Assembly (NCBI GenBank): GCA_930367215.1
Contig: OV884056.1
Span: forward strand, 195,899,310-195,963,309
Direction of reading: 5' to 3'
From: Pollenia angustigena
Lineage: Eukaryota; Arthropoda; Insecta; Diptera; Polleniidae
Length of the DNA: 64,000 nt
A model generated the notes under the pieces. It made no database searches and was not told the DNA's origin. It saw nothing but the letters and a program-made list of their open reading frames with translations. Of this stretch, positions 11,277 through 21,973 are shown in pieces. The position numbers and the translations under genes were made by a program. Positions within the stretch are counted from its first letter, which is position 1; each line of letters begins with the position of its first letter.

Positions 11277-12234
11277 GTATAATACAAAATTTTAAAAAAC
11301 ACAAACAAAAATGTTTTTTGAATGAAAATTTGTTTGATTAACAACAATTTTTTCAACTTTTTAAATTTGGCTTAAGAGATTTTGACAAAATGGCACAGGT
11401 ATTTTTAAATTACTTTTTTGTTTGCAATACATAATTTTTATGCTTGGTATGTTATTGTTTTTTTTCCAATAATAAATAATTTATGCAGTATTATTAATTG
11501 AAATTGTTTAATTTATAAAAAATGCTTTATTAATCGGTTATCCGATTAAAAACAAAATTAACCGATTAAACCAAAACCTCGGTTAATTAATCGAGCGGTT
11601 AACCGATTAAATCAAAAGCCCGATTAAATGAATAACCTACAGAATACACATACGAAAAAAAAACAAAAAGCCAGCAAAATAATCACTTCAATTGTTATGT
11701 TTTTTATAGAAGAACAGAACAATATATAATGTTCGGCTCTTTCTTGAAAAAAGTTACGAACGGTATTAAGGGTTGCGTTCGTCTACACAATCACTAAAAA
11801 TATAGATATCGTTATTGGCTGTGTGAGCCGAACGCTTAATAATGTACTGTTTATTTTCGAACACTGGTTGAGAACGCCAGTCACACCTATCGTTGACGTC
11901 GTCCAAAATTTACTAAAATTTAAAAGTTTTCAACTACGGCAGAAAAAATACAACCTTTGGCTATACCAAATAATGCAAATTCCGACTTAAACGTTTGTTG
12001 TTTGCAAACCAGCTTTGAAAACATTTGTATATATACATATATTTTATAAAAATGTTAAAAGCAAAATAATTAAACAATAAACAAATGTGCCAAGAACAAA
12101 ATATTATTATTATTTTTTTTTAGTTTTAAAATTTTTTCTCATCCCGATTTTATTCGTGAGTTTATTTCACAGTTCAAAGCAGAAACTTTCTCACAAAGAC
12201 TTCAATCATTGAAATTGTGATTAAAATCTTTGGT

Positions 12235-12380
12235 TTTCTCTACCAGCCAAAAGGGCGCTAAGCACAACTAAAACGAACGAAAATTAATATGCTGAATCGA
12301 ACACAACAAAGCTTGTTGTTAAAAAAAACAGAACGCCATAAAATGTTCTGATCTTTTTGTTGGCGGCCCAATGTTCAGGG
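12235..12380. mobile_element. Fragment of the GTTCGAAA hAT family
   Basis: Contains ACCAGCCAAAAGGGCGCTAA followed by ACGAACGAAAATTAATATG and a AAAACAGAACGCC block, matching 51080-51180 and, in reverse, 7745-7835. No ends are preserved. Confidence 0.55.
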
Positions 12381-12399
12381 AATTAAAGGATTACATATA

Positions 12400-13358
12400 C
12401 AGTGAGCCAAAAAAAAAACTTGTACACTTGTTAAATTAAAATAAAAGAAAACACAGAGGTTAAAGTAAAACCATATTATAACTTTTATTTCACATTAGTT
12501 AAATTTTAAGATCTATATTTTAATATAAATAAAACTTCTTTTTCATTTTGTATATTTTAACGTAAACAAAAACAACAAAAACATAAATATGCTAAAACTT
12601 ATAAACAAAAAAAAAGTTGTACTGGACAAAAAACTTAACGTAACTTTAAAAAATATTAAAATATTTAGGTTTTCAGTATTTTGTATGGTATTATTTATCT
12701 TCTTTAACAGAAAGAAGTCTTATGGGCATCGAAAGGAGTAGATTTTTTCTAACTTATTGGGGAATAGAACTCCAGATATCTCTGAGAGCGTTTTGTAAGG
12801 ATTATTTTCCGGATATGTGGTAATCTCTTAATTTTGTTTTCATATGAGCCCACAAATGCTCAATCGGATTTAGATCCGGGCTCTGGGGAGGCTGAGGCAA
12901 AACTTTTTTTGTGTTATAAAGCAACCATTCCCTTACGATAAAAGCCGAATGCTTTCGATCATTATCTTGCATGAAAACAAAATCATTCCCTAAGCCCAAT
13001 TTTTGGGCGGATTATGGCAAATTATTTTTCAGGATATTTAAATAATCTATTTTATTCATGATTCCCTCGATACACACAAGGTTACCTTCTCCATTAGCAC
13101 TCATGCTCCCCCAAACCATAACATTGCCGCCACCGTGCTTAACAGTATGGAAAATATTACGTGGGTTAAGTGCCTCCCCTTACTTTCACTATACAAATTT
13201 ACGTCCACCACTTCCAAATACATATATGGAAGTGATCGACGTTAATCTGTCTGCACTTGGATTCGTAGATTAAGTGCTTCCTCTTCCTTATGGCTTACTT
13301 TAATCTCTGTGTTTTTACTTTAATTTAACAAGTGTACAAGTTTTTTTTTTGCTTACTG
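12400..13358 (-). mobile_element. Tc1-like element, internally deleted
   Basis: 959 bp with ends CAGTGAGCCAAAAAAAA and TTTTTTTGCTTACTG, continuing inward as an inverted pair (CTTGTACACTTGTTAAATT and its complement), and flanked by TA on both sides (12398-12399 and 13359-13360). This is the Tc1/mariner signature. A full-length Tc1 element is about 1.6 kb, so the N-terminal half of the transposase is missing. Confidence 0.9.
12740..13230 (-). pseudogene. Tc1 transposase remnant with DD34E end
   Basis: Minus strand, mostly one frame: GEALNPRNIFHTVKHGGGNV, MVWGSMSANGEGNLVCIEG, then a stop, then an intact stretch (12802-12999) MGLGNDFVFMQDNDRKHSAF and LPQPPQSPDLNPIEHLW. The aspartate in MQDND and the glutamate in NPIEHLW are 34 residues apart, which is the DD34E spacing of Tc1 transposases. 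The first catalytic aspartate region and the DNA-binding domain are absent, and several stops are present, so it is inactive. Confidence 0.9.
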
Positions 13359-13422
13359 TACATATATACTTGTTTTTACTTTATTTGTTTAATTGATTTT
13401 TTGTGAAGAACGATATTAGCGG

Positions 13423-14191
13423 CAGTGTTCCTAGTTTTGGGGATTTATCCCGAAATTGGGGATTTTTTTGAAATTGGGGGTACAAATTTTGTAAAAATCC
13501 CTAGGGGATGTTTTGGGGCAAAGCACTTTTTTCGCTGGGGGTTTTTGGGGATAATTTATTATTATTAATTTCATTTTTGCAATGGCAAGACAGATTTGGT
13601 CAAGATGTGGGTACAAATTTTAGTCTTTTTTGTGGTTTAAAACTATTTTAAGAACTTGTTGAAATAGTTTTAATTATGCTTTTTGTAGCAACTAGCGTTT
13701 CTTCTGTTGCACTAGCTTTTTTCTGTAATGCAAACAACCAAAATCAATATTTGCAACAGAATACAATATGAGTTATTAGGAGCTCTTCTTAGAATAAATA
13801 CACACTTTAAAATAATGAAGCTTGCTGTGTCAAATTTATTCAATAATCTCAAATGCACTTTTTAAACAAACAACATTTAAAACAAAATTGCGTTGGCGCA
13901 ATGATAAATGATAAATATGTTTTGACGCATAATTATTATAATTAGTTTTCTTTTGCGTTTTTACGTAACCCTTGTTACATACTATACATGTATACATAGA
14001 TACGTAGAACTCAAAAAATAAATTACATTAGTTTTAATAATATTACACAAATGGATTTATTTAAATAAATCGATGTATGCATATTTTTCCATTGACATAA
14101 TATTTGTTTTTTTTTTAAGAAAATGTGGGGATTTTTGGGGATAAAAAATCGCAAATTGCGGATAAGGCCTAAAATAAAACTGGGAACTCTG
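13423..14191. mobile_element. Non-autonomous hAT element, ATTAGCGG duplication
   Basis: 769 bp with ends CAGTGTTCCTAGTTTTGG and AAAACTGGGAACTCTG, flanked by ATTAGCGG at 13415-13422 and 14192-14199 (perfect 8 bp). GGGGATTTTT-type motifs recur near both ends. The open frames on both strands inside it are not protein-like. Confidence 0.85.
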
Positions 14192-14758
14192 ATTAGCGGT
14201 TGCACAGTTTTTAATATTTTGTTTCTTATTTTAACAGTTTTTGGAGTTTTCTTAAAATTTTTGCTGAATTTTTCAAATATTACCATTTTTAAGGCATTCG
14301 ATTTTAACGGGTTATCTTAGACTTGTAAAGTAAGCTTTTGCATATTTTAATAAATATTTTATAAGTGATTTTGTTCTATTTTACCTATTTTTTATCAGCC
14401 AAGACTTTTTGCTTACGATTTTATAAATTTTTCTCATTGAAATAATTTTAACCAAATATTATTGGTCTTATAAAACTGATTCTTCTATTCTAACTATTTT
14501 TTTGCTGTAGGCAAAATGTCTTGTCAAAAAAATGCAAAAGTTTGATTTGTTAGGAATTTTTTCCAAATATCATTATGCAACAATACACAAAATGACAAAT
14601 TTTTGCTTTCAAAAACATTTTTCCCAGTAATTTGTTATTCATAATTATCTGCACCCCAAAAGAAAAATGCTTTAGAAAGTTAAGCATAAACAAAAATACC
14701 ACACCACTGCTGCATTAGCGCAGCGTCATCAAAATTTTTTTGGTTCATAATGACTTAC

Positions 14759-14963
14759 CGTAAACATTTAAACGTGCCGAATGTTCTACGTTGCCCATTG
14801 TATTGGTGGCAATACATTTATAAAGTCCACCATCATCTGGTCTCACATGAGAGATATTTAAATGACTTATCACATCGCCGGACATATCGACAAATTGCCC
14901 AATTGCAAAGCGATGATGCAAAGAAACGTCCATAATTGGCTGTGAATCCAATAACCAGGAAAA
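14759..14963 (-). CDS. Dscam-family exon, remainder of Ig5
   Basis: Exon of 205 nt, the last one visible in transcription order. It starts in phase 0 after a T-rich tract and the acceptor tttttcag, and ends with one base at the donor gtaagt. The peptide (residues 336-403) begins FSWLLDSQPIMDV with the core W338, continues HHRFAIGQFVDMSGDV and then LNISHVRPDDGGLYKC (C385), and ends with the G strand HSARLNVYG. N371 is in an N-I-S glycosylation sequon. The exon completes Ig5; the next exon (Ig6) would lie left of position 1, since no Ig-like frame was found in 1-14758. Confidence 0.95.
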
Positions 14964-16938
14964 CTGAAAAAAATACACACAAAATGTTAAACATGAAACT
15001 GAATAGTAAAAATGTGGAGAGAACAAAAGTTTTGGCACAGTAACACACACAAAACGGGCTTTAAGTAGGAATATTAAGCTTTTTTTAAGTCAATTAAGTA
15101 TGAAAAACTTACAAAGCATTTCCACGTAATAACGAAGTTTTAACTTTAAGTATTTTATTGTCTTTGCAGTCGTACAGATTTGGTTTGCTGTGACTTCGTA
15201 CAATAGCGAAGTAAATTGAAAGAAACAGTTCTTAAAATAAACTTAAAAAAAGAGCTGCTTCAATAAATAACGGTATCTCTTGAAAACAAGAGCGAACCTA
15301 AAGATGCGGTTAGCACTACTGTAGTCAGTGTACCCGAATGAGGTTAAAACGCCAGGTGCCCCGCTTGGCCTTTTTTTTAACTAGACAGTGCAATCAATCA
15401 ATCGAGCTTAAGGTTCAAAATTGTATTTTACATAAAATCAAATTTTTATTTTCCAATATTTCGCTACAAAGCATCGAAAAGCATTATCGCGGTCAAAGAT
15501 ATAATTTAAAAATCAAAATGACAACGTTAAAATCGCAGTTACTTCCACTTCTAATATTATACTTTTTGTATCATTGTATAATTTTAATTATTAAGGAAAT
15601 TTTTCTCTAATGGAAGATGTATAGACTTATGGTGTTTTCCTTTCTGACAATAATGTTCCATATATGCTACCATTCGTGCGGGTTGTTGTTCTATTCTAAA
15701 AATATAAATGTCAGAAGTTGTCGTTTTCCTTTCTAAACATGTTGCAACAATAAATGGCAAATTTGTTCCATTTCTTACCCCCAGTTATAACTGAGTGTGA
15801 GATAATACCCTTTTTTGCATCTGCGTAAAGTACTTTTTTATGCAAGCAAGTATTTTTTTATTAAGGATTTTCTTGTGTTTGAGTACAATTTGCGTTATAT
15901 GTATTGTGAATTTTAGTTATATTGTGATGGATATAAAAACTTTTTGTATTTTATTTGTTTTACTTTTATTATATTTTTTTTTGTCGCAAAATTTTTAACA
16001 ACAGCTGACATTAATCATTGAAAATCAGTGCTGTTAACGCTTATTAGAATTGTAAGAAAATTTAATGTTGAAAATTGCTACAAGCGTAGTGAATATCGCT
16101 TTTAGTACAAACTTTGCATTCAATATTTAACACGCTAAATACACATTAGTGTTGAGTGTAACACGTAGCTATTATTTTGTTCCATTGTAATTTAGAAAAA
16201 TGTATGACTTTGAAAAGGTTCGTGTAACCTGATAAATATATTACACAACTATAATGCATCATTATTTTTTAGAAAAGAAAACACCATTAATTTCAAATCG
16301 CTGCCCATATTTTTATTAGATTTGTGAAGGTGATGGATGGTATTTTGCTGTTGACCTTTAACGATTTGCCAAGCCGCGGATACTATTACTTTACTTAATA
16401 ATTATGTGCTCAACACAGAGGTTAAATTTCAAATTGAAAATGATTTGAAATCAAACCTTTTCTCAAACGACAAACGTTTGATAATGATTTGAATCTCATT
16501 TAGAAATAATAGCATTCTCAATAAAAAGGGAAATTATATTGATATTGAGAAATTCATTTATTATCAATTTGCTTTCAAACGTTATTTTCAAAGGTTTTTT
16601 AAATGTAGATATTAATGCAATGTGTAAAATAAATGAAATAATTTTGTAAAACGCAACGCCAAAGAATGAAATTGAAAGCAAAAAAAAAAGTCATAAATAT
16701 TTTGTAATTTTGTTGTTGCTTTCAACAGAAATTCACTTTTGCGTTTTAAAATTTCCAACGCCTCATAACTTGTGGCTGTGAAAATTTTAAAACGGCACAT
16801 TTCTGTATAATAGGGGCCTTAAATTCATTATATATTTAAGTAAAAAAAAAGAAATAGTATTATTTCTGTCTTCAAATTCTTGGAAAGTCAAAATACTTGG
16901 CACCCTTTTCCGTTTTATTTTTGTTCGCATTCTTTTAA

Positions 16939-17155
16939 GACGGCATTTACATCTATGCAATTAACGCCGAGTTTTTTTTCTATTTTCTTTTAAAGTAGTT
17001 GCTACGAAACTTTTTTCACATTTACATTTTATTCAAGCATTTTTTCAACTTTTTCAACCCCGTTTTCTTCCCTAGACCTCTTGCTAACAAACAAAAAGTT
17101 GCATGTGAAAGTTGCGGCAAGTTGCGGCGTTAATTGCATAATGTAAATGCCGTCT
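16939..17155. mobile_element. Palindromic MITE, AGACGGCATTTAC ends
   Basis: Left AGACGGCATTTACATCTATG and right CATAATGTAAATGCCGTCT form a terminal inverted repeat that extends inward through GCAATTAACGCCG and CGGCGTTAATTGC. 217 bp, T-rich centre, no coding capacity. Confidence 0.75.
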
Positions 17156-17249
17156 AACTCTGTAATTAATTTTTTTACTCACAAATAATTTAAACATTTT
17201 CTTTAACTGTAAAACACATTCAACTTTAATCGCCAGTTTATAGTGCTTA

Positions 17250-17377
17250 GCCCCCTTTCACACTCGGCAAGTTACTTGCCGACAGCAACAAAGTCTGTAA
17301 GGAAGAAACAAATTTCAAAAAAATTTGTACAGACTTTGTTGTTGTCGGCAAGTAACTTGCCGAGTGTGAAAGGGGGC
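17250..17377. mobile_element. Harbinger-like MITE 1 (TTA flanked)
   Basis: 128 bp, almost a perfect hairpin: GCCCCCTTTCACACTCGG with GCAAGTTACTTGCCGACA on the left, and the complement on the right ending CCGAGTGTGAAAGGGGGC. It is flanked by TTA at 17247-17249 and 17378-17380, the 3-bp duplication typical of PIF/Harbinger elements. The near-identical arms suggest a fairly recent insertion. Confidence 0.8.
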
Positions 17378-17380
17378 TTA

Positions 17381-17654
17381 GTCTGTGTTCATACGGCTCA
17401 TGTCTTATTGACAAGATTCTTCATTTTTCTTATTTGAACATGAATTGGCGTTCAAATAATTCATGCCATGTTGACGACATGTTTTTTATTTTGTTTTATT
17501 TGATGTTGAAAACAAAAACAAAATTAAAGAACGAATAAGAAAGCAAAACGTAAAGACAGTACATGCATCTGTGTACTCGTTTCTTTTCCCCTCGTCCCTC
17601 TCGGCTATAAAGTAGCAATCTTGTCAATAAGACATGAGCCGTATGAACACAGAC
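17381..17654. mobile_element. Harbinger-like MITE 2 (TTA flanked)
   Basis: 274 bp with ends GTCTGTGTTCATACGGCTCA and TGAGCCGTATGAACACAGAC; the inverted arms extend about 38 bp. It is flanked by TTA at 17378-17380, shared with MITE 1, and TTA at 17655-17657. No coding capacity. Confidence 0.8.
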
Positions 17655-18198
17655 TTATATATATTTTTCGCTGCAGTGCTGCCAGGTTTATTTTTATTTT
17701 TCGAACAACATTTGATAAAAAAATTTTTCTCAAATTAATAAATCACTGTATGTCAAATGTTTATATTCAAATCATTATCAATTTGAATTAAAATGTTAAA
17801 ATAAAAAATTTGAAAAAGGTTTGAGAATTGTGTTTGATGTCAAATGATAAATTCATTTCATATCAAAGGTTTGACCGTTTGTTGGGTGTACATTGTAAAT
17901 TTTCACACAAACTTAAATATCAAAATATGCATTTATGAACTTTTCTATGTGCAGAAAATTTTCACATAATCAGCAAATATCATTTGTTGCTTTTTATCTT
18001 TACGCATTTGTACATTTTCACATACCCATAAGCAAACGTATGTTGGCAACATAAACACTATTTGTTGCTCTTCTTGTTCTCGTATAATTATTTACATATA
18101 ACTAGGAAATATGTATTTTTAAATAAATATGATTGAAGCAATGCGGATAAGTACATTAAAACACATATCGAATACAAAAAATAACGCGATAAACTTAC

Positions 18199-18299
18199 TT
18201 GTGGTGGCGGTGAACCGCTGGCAGAGCATTTAAGCGATATTAATGGTCCTGGCCGTACATTCTGTTCAATAAATGTGTAAATCAATTCTGGCACAGTAT
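18199..18299 (-). CDS. Dscam-family exon, first part of Ig5
   Basis: Exon of 101 nt after the acceptor gtccttgcag, ending with a complete codon at the donor gtaagt (phase 1 to 0). The peptide (residues 302-335) is DTVPELIYTFIEQ followed by NVRPGPLISLKC, giving the B-strand cysteine C326 of Ig5, and SASGSPPPQ just before the core tryptophan. The T-V-P-E linker and the FIEQ-x-x-R/Q-PGP motif are characteristic of Ig5 in insect Dscam proteins. Translation beyond the donor turns into hydrophobic low-complexity intron sequence. Confidence 0.94.
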
Positions 18300-18427
18300 C
18301 TGCAAGGACAAGTAATGGTGATAAATGAAGGCAAATTTAGAAAATAAAAAATATTTGCTTATTATAATATACTTTTTATAACTTTTATGTATTATAATAC
18401 AGTAGATATAAAAGCTTTAATATTTAC
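18300..18427 (-). other. Short intron between Ig4 and Ig5 exons (128 bp)
   Basis: Compact intron with donor gtaaat and acceptor gtccttgcag, with a T/A-rich body. It is one of only two introns in the window free of recognisable repeats. Confidence 0.85.
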
Positions 18428-18555
18428 CACCCAATTTCAATTCTGCCATCGCCTGAGCACTGGATTTTTGATTTTCCACCATACACTGGTACACGCCGCG
18501 ATCACGACGACCAACGTTTTGTATAACCAAAGAAGTTTTGGCCAGAAAGCGTAAA
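18428..18555 (-). CDS. Dscam-family exon, second half of Ig4
   Basis: Exon of 128 nt after the acceptor cttaattccag, ending at the donor gtaaat. One base completes the split asparagine codon from the previous exon, and one base is left for the next (phase 2 to 1). The peptide (residues 259-301) reads LRFLAKTSLVIQNVG, then RRDRGVYQCMVEN with the F-strand cysteine C283, and ends with the G-strand AMAELKLG. This completes Ig4 together with the exon at 26577-26800. The frame is too short to stand out in an ORF scan and was recovered from the splice phases. Only 128 bp separate it from the next exon. Confidence 0.93.
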
Positions 18556-18822
18556 CTGGAATTAAGAACAAAAAAAAAAGTTAAGTAAGAATGAAAGTCA
18601 TAATGGTTTAGTTTGCAAAGCTAACTAAAGGTATGTTTAGACCGGGCTCGTGCAATAAAGCCATAGGAAATAAAGCCATATGGCTTTTTTACCACCATCC
18701 AAGTGCAATAAAACCATAGTAACCAAAGTGAAAATAACGCCATTACCGTGTAATTGTTATGGTTACAAATTGCCAAAAGAATGAGTTACCATTGGCAAGT
18801 GTTGAAAAAATATGGGGCTTAA

Positions 18823-20008
18823 GTCCAGTTTACCAACGCAGCTCCAAATAAAAAAAAGTGCATAGGGTTATAGAAAATTGAAAAATAAGAAGAAAAAATT
18901 AAATGACAAAATTCTCGGAAACGCATAGTTTTCGAGTTATGGACCTCTGAAGTTTTCATATAAATTTTAAATGATACCAATATTGGTATCATTTAAAAGC
19001 TTATGAATAAATTTTTCTAGATATAAACATTTTATTTAAAATTTGGGTACGTTCGTAAATGCAGTTGATGCGCATCAGTCGCGCATTAGCAAAGTTGAAT
19101 GTTCGTAAATGCATCACTTGTAAGAAACTTGGTATTACTTTCATATGTCAAAAGTTTTTTTATGCAGTGATGCCGCAGCTCTGCATCAAATATTGGCAAT
19201 TATTGCATCAGTTAATTTTCTGATGCAATAGCTTTTAACATAAAAGAAATATTTTTATTTTTCTTTTTCGATGCTTTTTCTTGTAATTTATAAGAAAACT
19301 ATTACTTTTTGGTTAAATATTTATAATAAAATTTGCCATCGCTATTGTTGATAAAATTTTTTTTTATTTTAAGTCCGCTCATAAAACTTTTAAAATTTAG
19401 CTCGTGTTCAAAAATCCAAACTTTGCACAGCTGCATCAGCATCACAAGAGCAACTGGTGATCATGCATCAGCAACAAAATTTTGCATCACTGCACAGTTT
19501 TGATGCATTTACGAACGTACCAATTATTAATCCATTATGGATTAAGGAGCCGGCTATGCGGAGAAGCTTTATTTAGCGAAGCCGGTGCTTGTTATACCAT
19601 AGAGGAGAAAATCCTTGCGCCCGGTCGAAGGCGGGCTATGCAGAGAAGCTTTATTTAGAGAAGCTGGGGTTTATTTGATTACATTTTTATTACCTAGTGC
19701 ACTTCCGTAACATTTTGATATACATTTTGTAAAAACTGTATTAGGAGCTAAAGAGTTAAAAAGTTTTAAATAAATTTTGCATTTCCAGAAAGATCTGTTC
19801 AAATGCTTTCAAATAATACCAATATTGGCCATATACGTTCAGAAATGTAGAGGGAAATCGCAAATTTATATGAAAACTTCAGAGGTCCATAACTCGGAAA
19901 CTATGCGTTTCCGAGAATTTTGTCATTTCATGTTTTCTTCTTATTTTTCGATTTTCTATTGCCCTATGTATTCTTTTTTTTATTTGGAGCTGCGTTGGTA
20001 AACTGGAC
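18823..20008. mobile_element. Long-TIR element, GTCCAGTTTACC ends, with nested MITE
   Basis: Left GTCCAGTTTACCAACGCAGC and right GCTGCGTTGGTAAACTGGAC start inverted arms of about 150 bp (18823-18975 and 19860-20008) that share ACCTCTGAAGTTTTCATAT in opposite orientation. The MITE at 19045-19521 is inserted inside, and a palindromic pair around GAAGCTTTATTTAG occurs at 19560-19665. Confidence 0.7.
19045..19521. mobile_element. MITE with GGTACGTTCGTAAATGCA ends, copy 2
   Basis: Same family as 8192-8698, with complementary ends GGTACGTTCGTAAATGCA and TGCATTTACGAACGTACC, and a similar body containing ATCACTTGTAAGAAACTTGG. It sits inside the element at 18823-20008. Confidence 0.8.
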
Positions 20009-20030
20009 TTGTTTCAAACATGGTACAGTA

Positions 20031-20106
20031 GGTGGAAGGGGGGGGGGGGCGGGGGAGATCATTCTGCAGGCGATCGCGGATCACGCGCGGAGCGGGCCCG
20101 CCACAA
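20031..20106. other. GC-rich patch in AT-rich intron
   Basis: A run of about 12 G interrupted by one C, then GGCGATCGCGGATCACGCGC and GGAGCGGGCCCGCCACA. Its base composition is unlike anything else in the window, where most sequence is about two-thirds A+T. No open frame or RNA gene is recognised. It abuts the right end of the long-TIR element at 20008. Confidence 0.6.
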
Positions 20107-21737
20107 CATGTTTACAAACTCCAAAGCATAGCTTATTTATCAATGAATTTAGTAATAAGGTCCTTTGGCTTTAGTGCACGGCGTCGTTTAGAATGATGGA
20201 AAAAATCGAAAAAAAAAAATAATGTGACCAGTAAATTTATCAAACTTTAGCTTTATTTTTAAAAAATTCTTAACTTTATTTGTAAGAAGATAATTGTATA
20301 ATATAATATATAAACTGTTAAATGATGTTTAATCCAGCAAAACTTTTTGCAAAAGCGATTAATTTTTAAATAAAACTAGTGGTTACGTGTAGGACATCAA
20401 ATATTTAATATGTGTGAACATAGCTTAAGTTTTGAAACTAGACCTAAACACGATGATATGTCACAGTGACAGTTCAACTTCTGCCGGAAAATGTAAACAG
20501 CCTTTAGTTATCATCAAATGATAAAAGCTTAATAAATAAGAATGCTCAATGGCAGTCCTGCGGGGAAGTGACTATAATGTTCTCGAATTTGGATGTCTAA
20601 CAATATTAAGAGTAATTTGATGAAATGCAATAAGACAGCTTAAACCAAATATAATTGTGTTTTTTAATGAAGTCACACACATCTCATTCTCATGGAAAAC
20701 TCATACTTACATGCACACAAAAGTAATCGACATAAATTTATGGATATTATTAGATAACAGTGCCTACAAACACATGTTTATGTTTTGTATGCCTATTTGA
20801 TCCTTTTGCATCAAATCCTTAGTGAAGCATAAAAATTCCACGCTTGATTTGTTATTGTGATTTTTTATTTATTCTGGACTGCCTCCAACACAGAAGACAA
20901 GAAAAAGAATTCTAAAAAAATCAACATCTGTTGAATTGTCTAATATTTCTTTTTTGCTTTTCTGTAATATTTTATTTATTTTTTGGCAAAAGGATTGAAC
21001 TGAAAATTTCTTTATCTTGTTCATGTTTTTTTTTCTAACCATATAATTTGGTATTATTTGCCATACAGATAACTAAATATGTATGTGTTCTATATTTTGG
21101 ATTTCGATTTGCTTTGGTTTTAGGTTTTTATAAAATTCCCCATGGGTTTTTGGGAAAATTTATGATCAAGCATGTTGATTTTGTGTATTATTTATTTTAA
21201 ATCATCATAAAAAAATATTTCTTTTATTTATTTTTCACAAATAAAAATAAGATTTCTTATGAAGAAAAGTTTAACAAAAAATTGCAGACAAAGAAAGGTT
21301 TTGCCAAAAGCGTACACAAGCAGAATAATTGAATGTGTACAGGTCAGCAGAAATGTGCAAATATAAAAAGAATTGAAAATCAAAGATTTTAAGTTATTTA
21401 AATCTCAAAAGAAAAAAAAAAGATTTACAGTCATTGTCGTATATAAACTTATACAAATGAAAATAAATTTAAAAAACTTTACTAAAGGTATGTTCAGACC
21501 TACAAATATTTGACGAAAAAAGCATGACCAGTAAATTGATTTAACTTTAGCTTTATTTTGAACAATTTTTAATAATTTACTTAACATTATTTGTAAAAAG
21601 ATAATTTATGATGTAATTAAGAAACTGTTACACGATTTTTGATAAAGCAAAGGTTTTGTAAGCAAAACATTTTTTTATACTTTCGCGAACAGCAGCTGTA
21701 CGAGCATGGGCTGGTGTTTTCACATCTCCTACAGACC

Positions 21738-21973
21738 CGGGGTCTAATCACCGCATACGATATCGAGCAAAATTGATCGAAATTATTTATTTTGGTATCT
21801 TGAAACTCGATATCGAATGAAATGTATTGAGTTTTAAATAATAGCATTCGACATCGAGTAACTCGACATTACATTTATCGAGTTTTCATTCGATACGCCA
21901 GTGTCTATCGTATGCAAAAAAATTCAATAGTTTATTCGATACGATAGTATCGAGTGCGGTGATTAGACCCCCG
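21738..21973. mobile_element. Palindromic MITE, GGGGTCTAATCACCGCA ends
   Basis: Left CCGGGGTCTAATCACCGCA and right TGCGGTGATTAGACCCCCG are inverted. The interior has many ATCGA/TCGAT-containing motifs (CGATATCGA, TATCGAGT). About 236 bp, no coding capacity. Confidence 0.7.

Larger units (their letters stand above)
7866..11639. mobile_element. TIR element TAGGGTATTCATT, nested level 2
   Basis: Left TAGGGTATTCATTCGG and right AATGAATAACCTA are inverted repeats, followed on both sides by clustered copies of AACCGATTAA/TTAATCGGTT (7885-7990 and 11525-11625). It lies wholly inside the hAT element 7572-11866 and itself contains the elements at 8192-8698, 8922-10764 and probably 11041-11276. The flanking duplication is not clear. 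Confidence 0.6.
7572..11866. mobile_element. hAT element with GTTGAGAA duplication, hosting nested insertions
   Basis: Termini CAGTGTTCGAAAGTAAACA and TGTTTATTTTCGAACACTG are inverted repeats, flanked by GTTGAGAA at 7564-7571 and the same 8 bp at 11867-11874. An 8-bp duplication with a CAGTG-type terminus is the hAT signature. Only the outer 300 bp (7572-7865) and 230 bp (11640-11866) belong to it; the middle is other elements. A related broken copy spans about 49168-51300 and a short fragment lies at 12235-12380. No transposase is seen. Confidence 0.8.
1..14758 (-). other. Dscam-family intron 3' of the Ig5 exon (partial)
   Basis: At least 14.76 kb of intron, packed with mobile-element remnants listed separately. 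Stretches where I recognise nothing specific: 346-1300 (AT-rich, with T-rich runs and GTT-rich low complexity near 1030-1150), 3347-3742, 5487-6120, 11875-12234 and 14200-14758. A weakly similar piece of the dispersed repeat at 39721-40385 (hallmark: a cacatcagca-aa-gcataataccc tail) ends near 316. No Ig exon was found, so the alternative Ig7 exons known from Drosophila Dscam2 are not in this window. Confidence 0.8.
14964..18198 (-). other. Intron within Ig5 (3.2 kb)
   Basis: Separates the two Ig5 exons. It holds a 217-bp palindromic MITE (16939-17155) and the two TTA-flanked MITEs (17250-17654). At 15630-15790 and 16266-16290 there are fragments ending in GAAAACACCATTA that match the ends of the palindromic MITEs at 24083 and 38788. 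The flanks 16430-16510 and 17745-17885 share ATTTGAA/TTCAAAT-rich sequence with 24340-24425, suggesting another old repeat. I see nothing else. Confidence 0.75.

Noticed and set aside
14023..14320. 87- and 65-codon frames on opposite strands
   Set aside because: Low-complexity GGGGATTTTT repeats at the end of the hAT element 13423-14191.
15338..15610. 90-codon frame
   Set aside because: No recognisable domain, lies in the Ig5 intron, with codon use like random AT-rich DNA.
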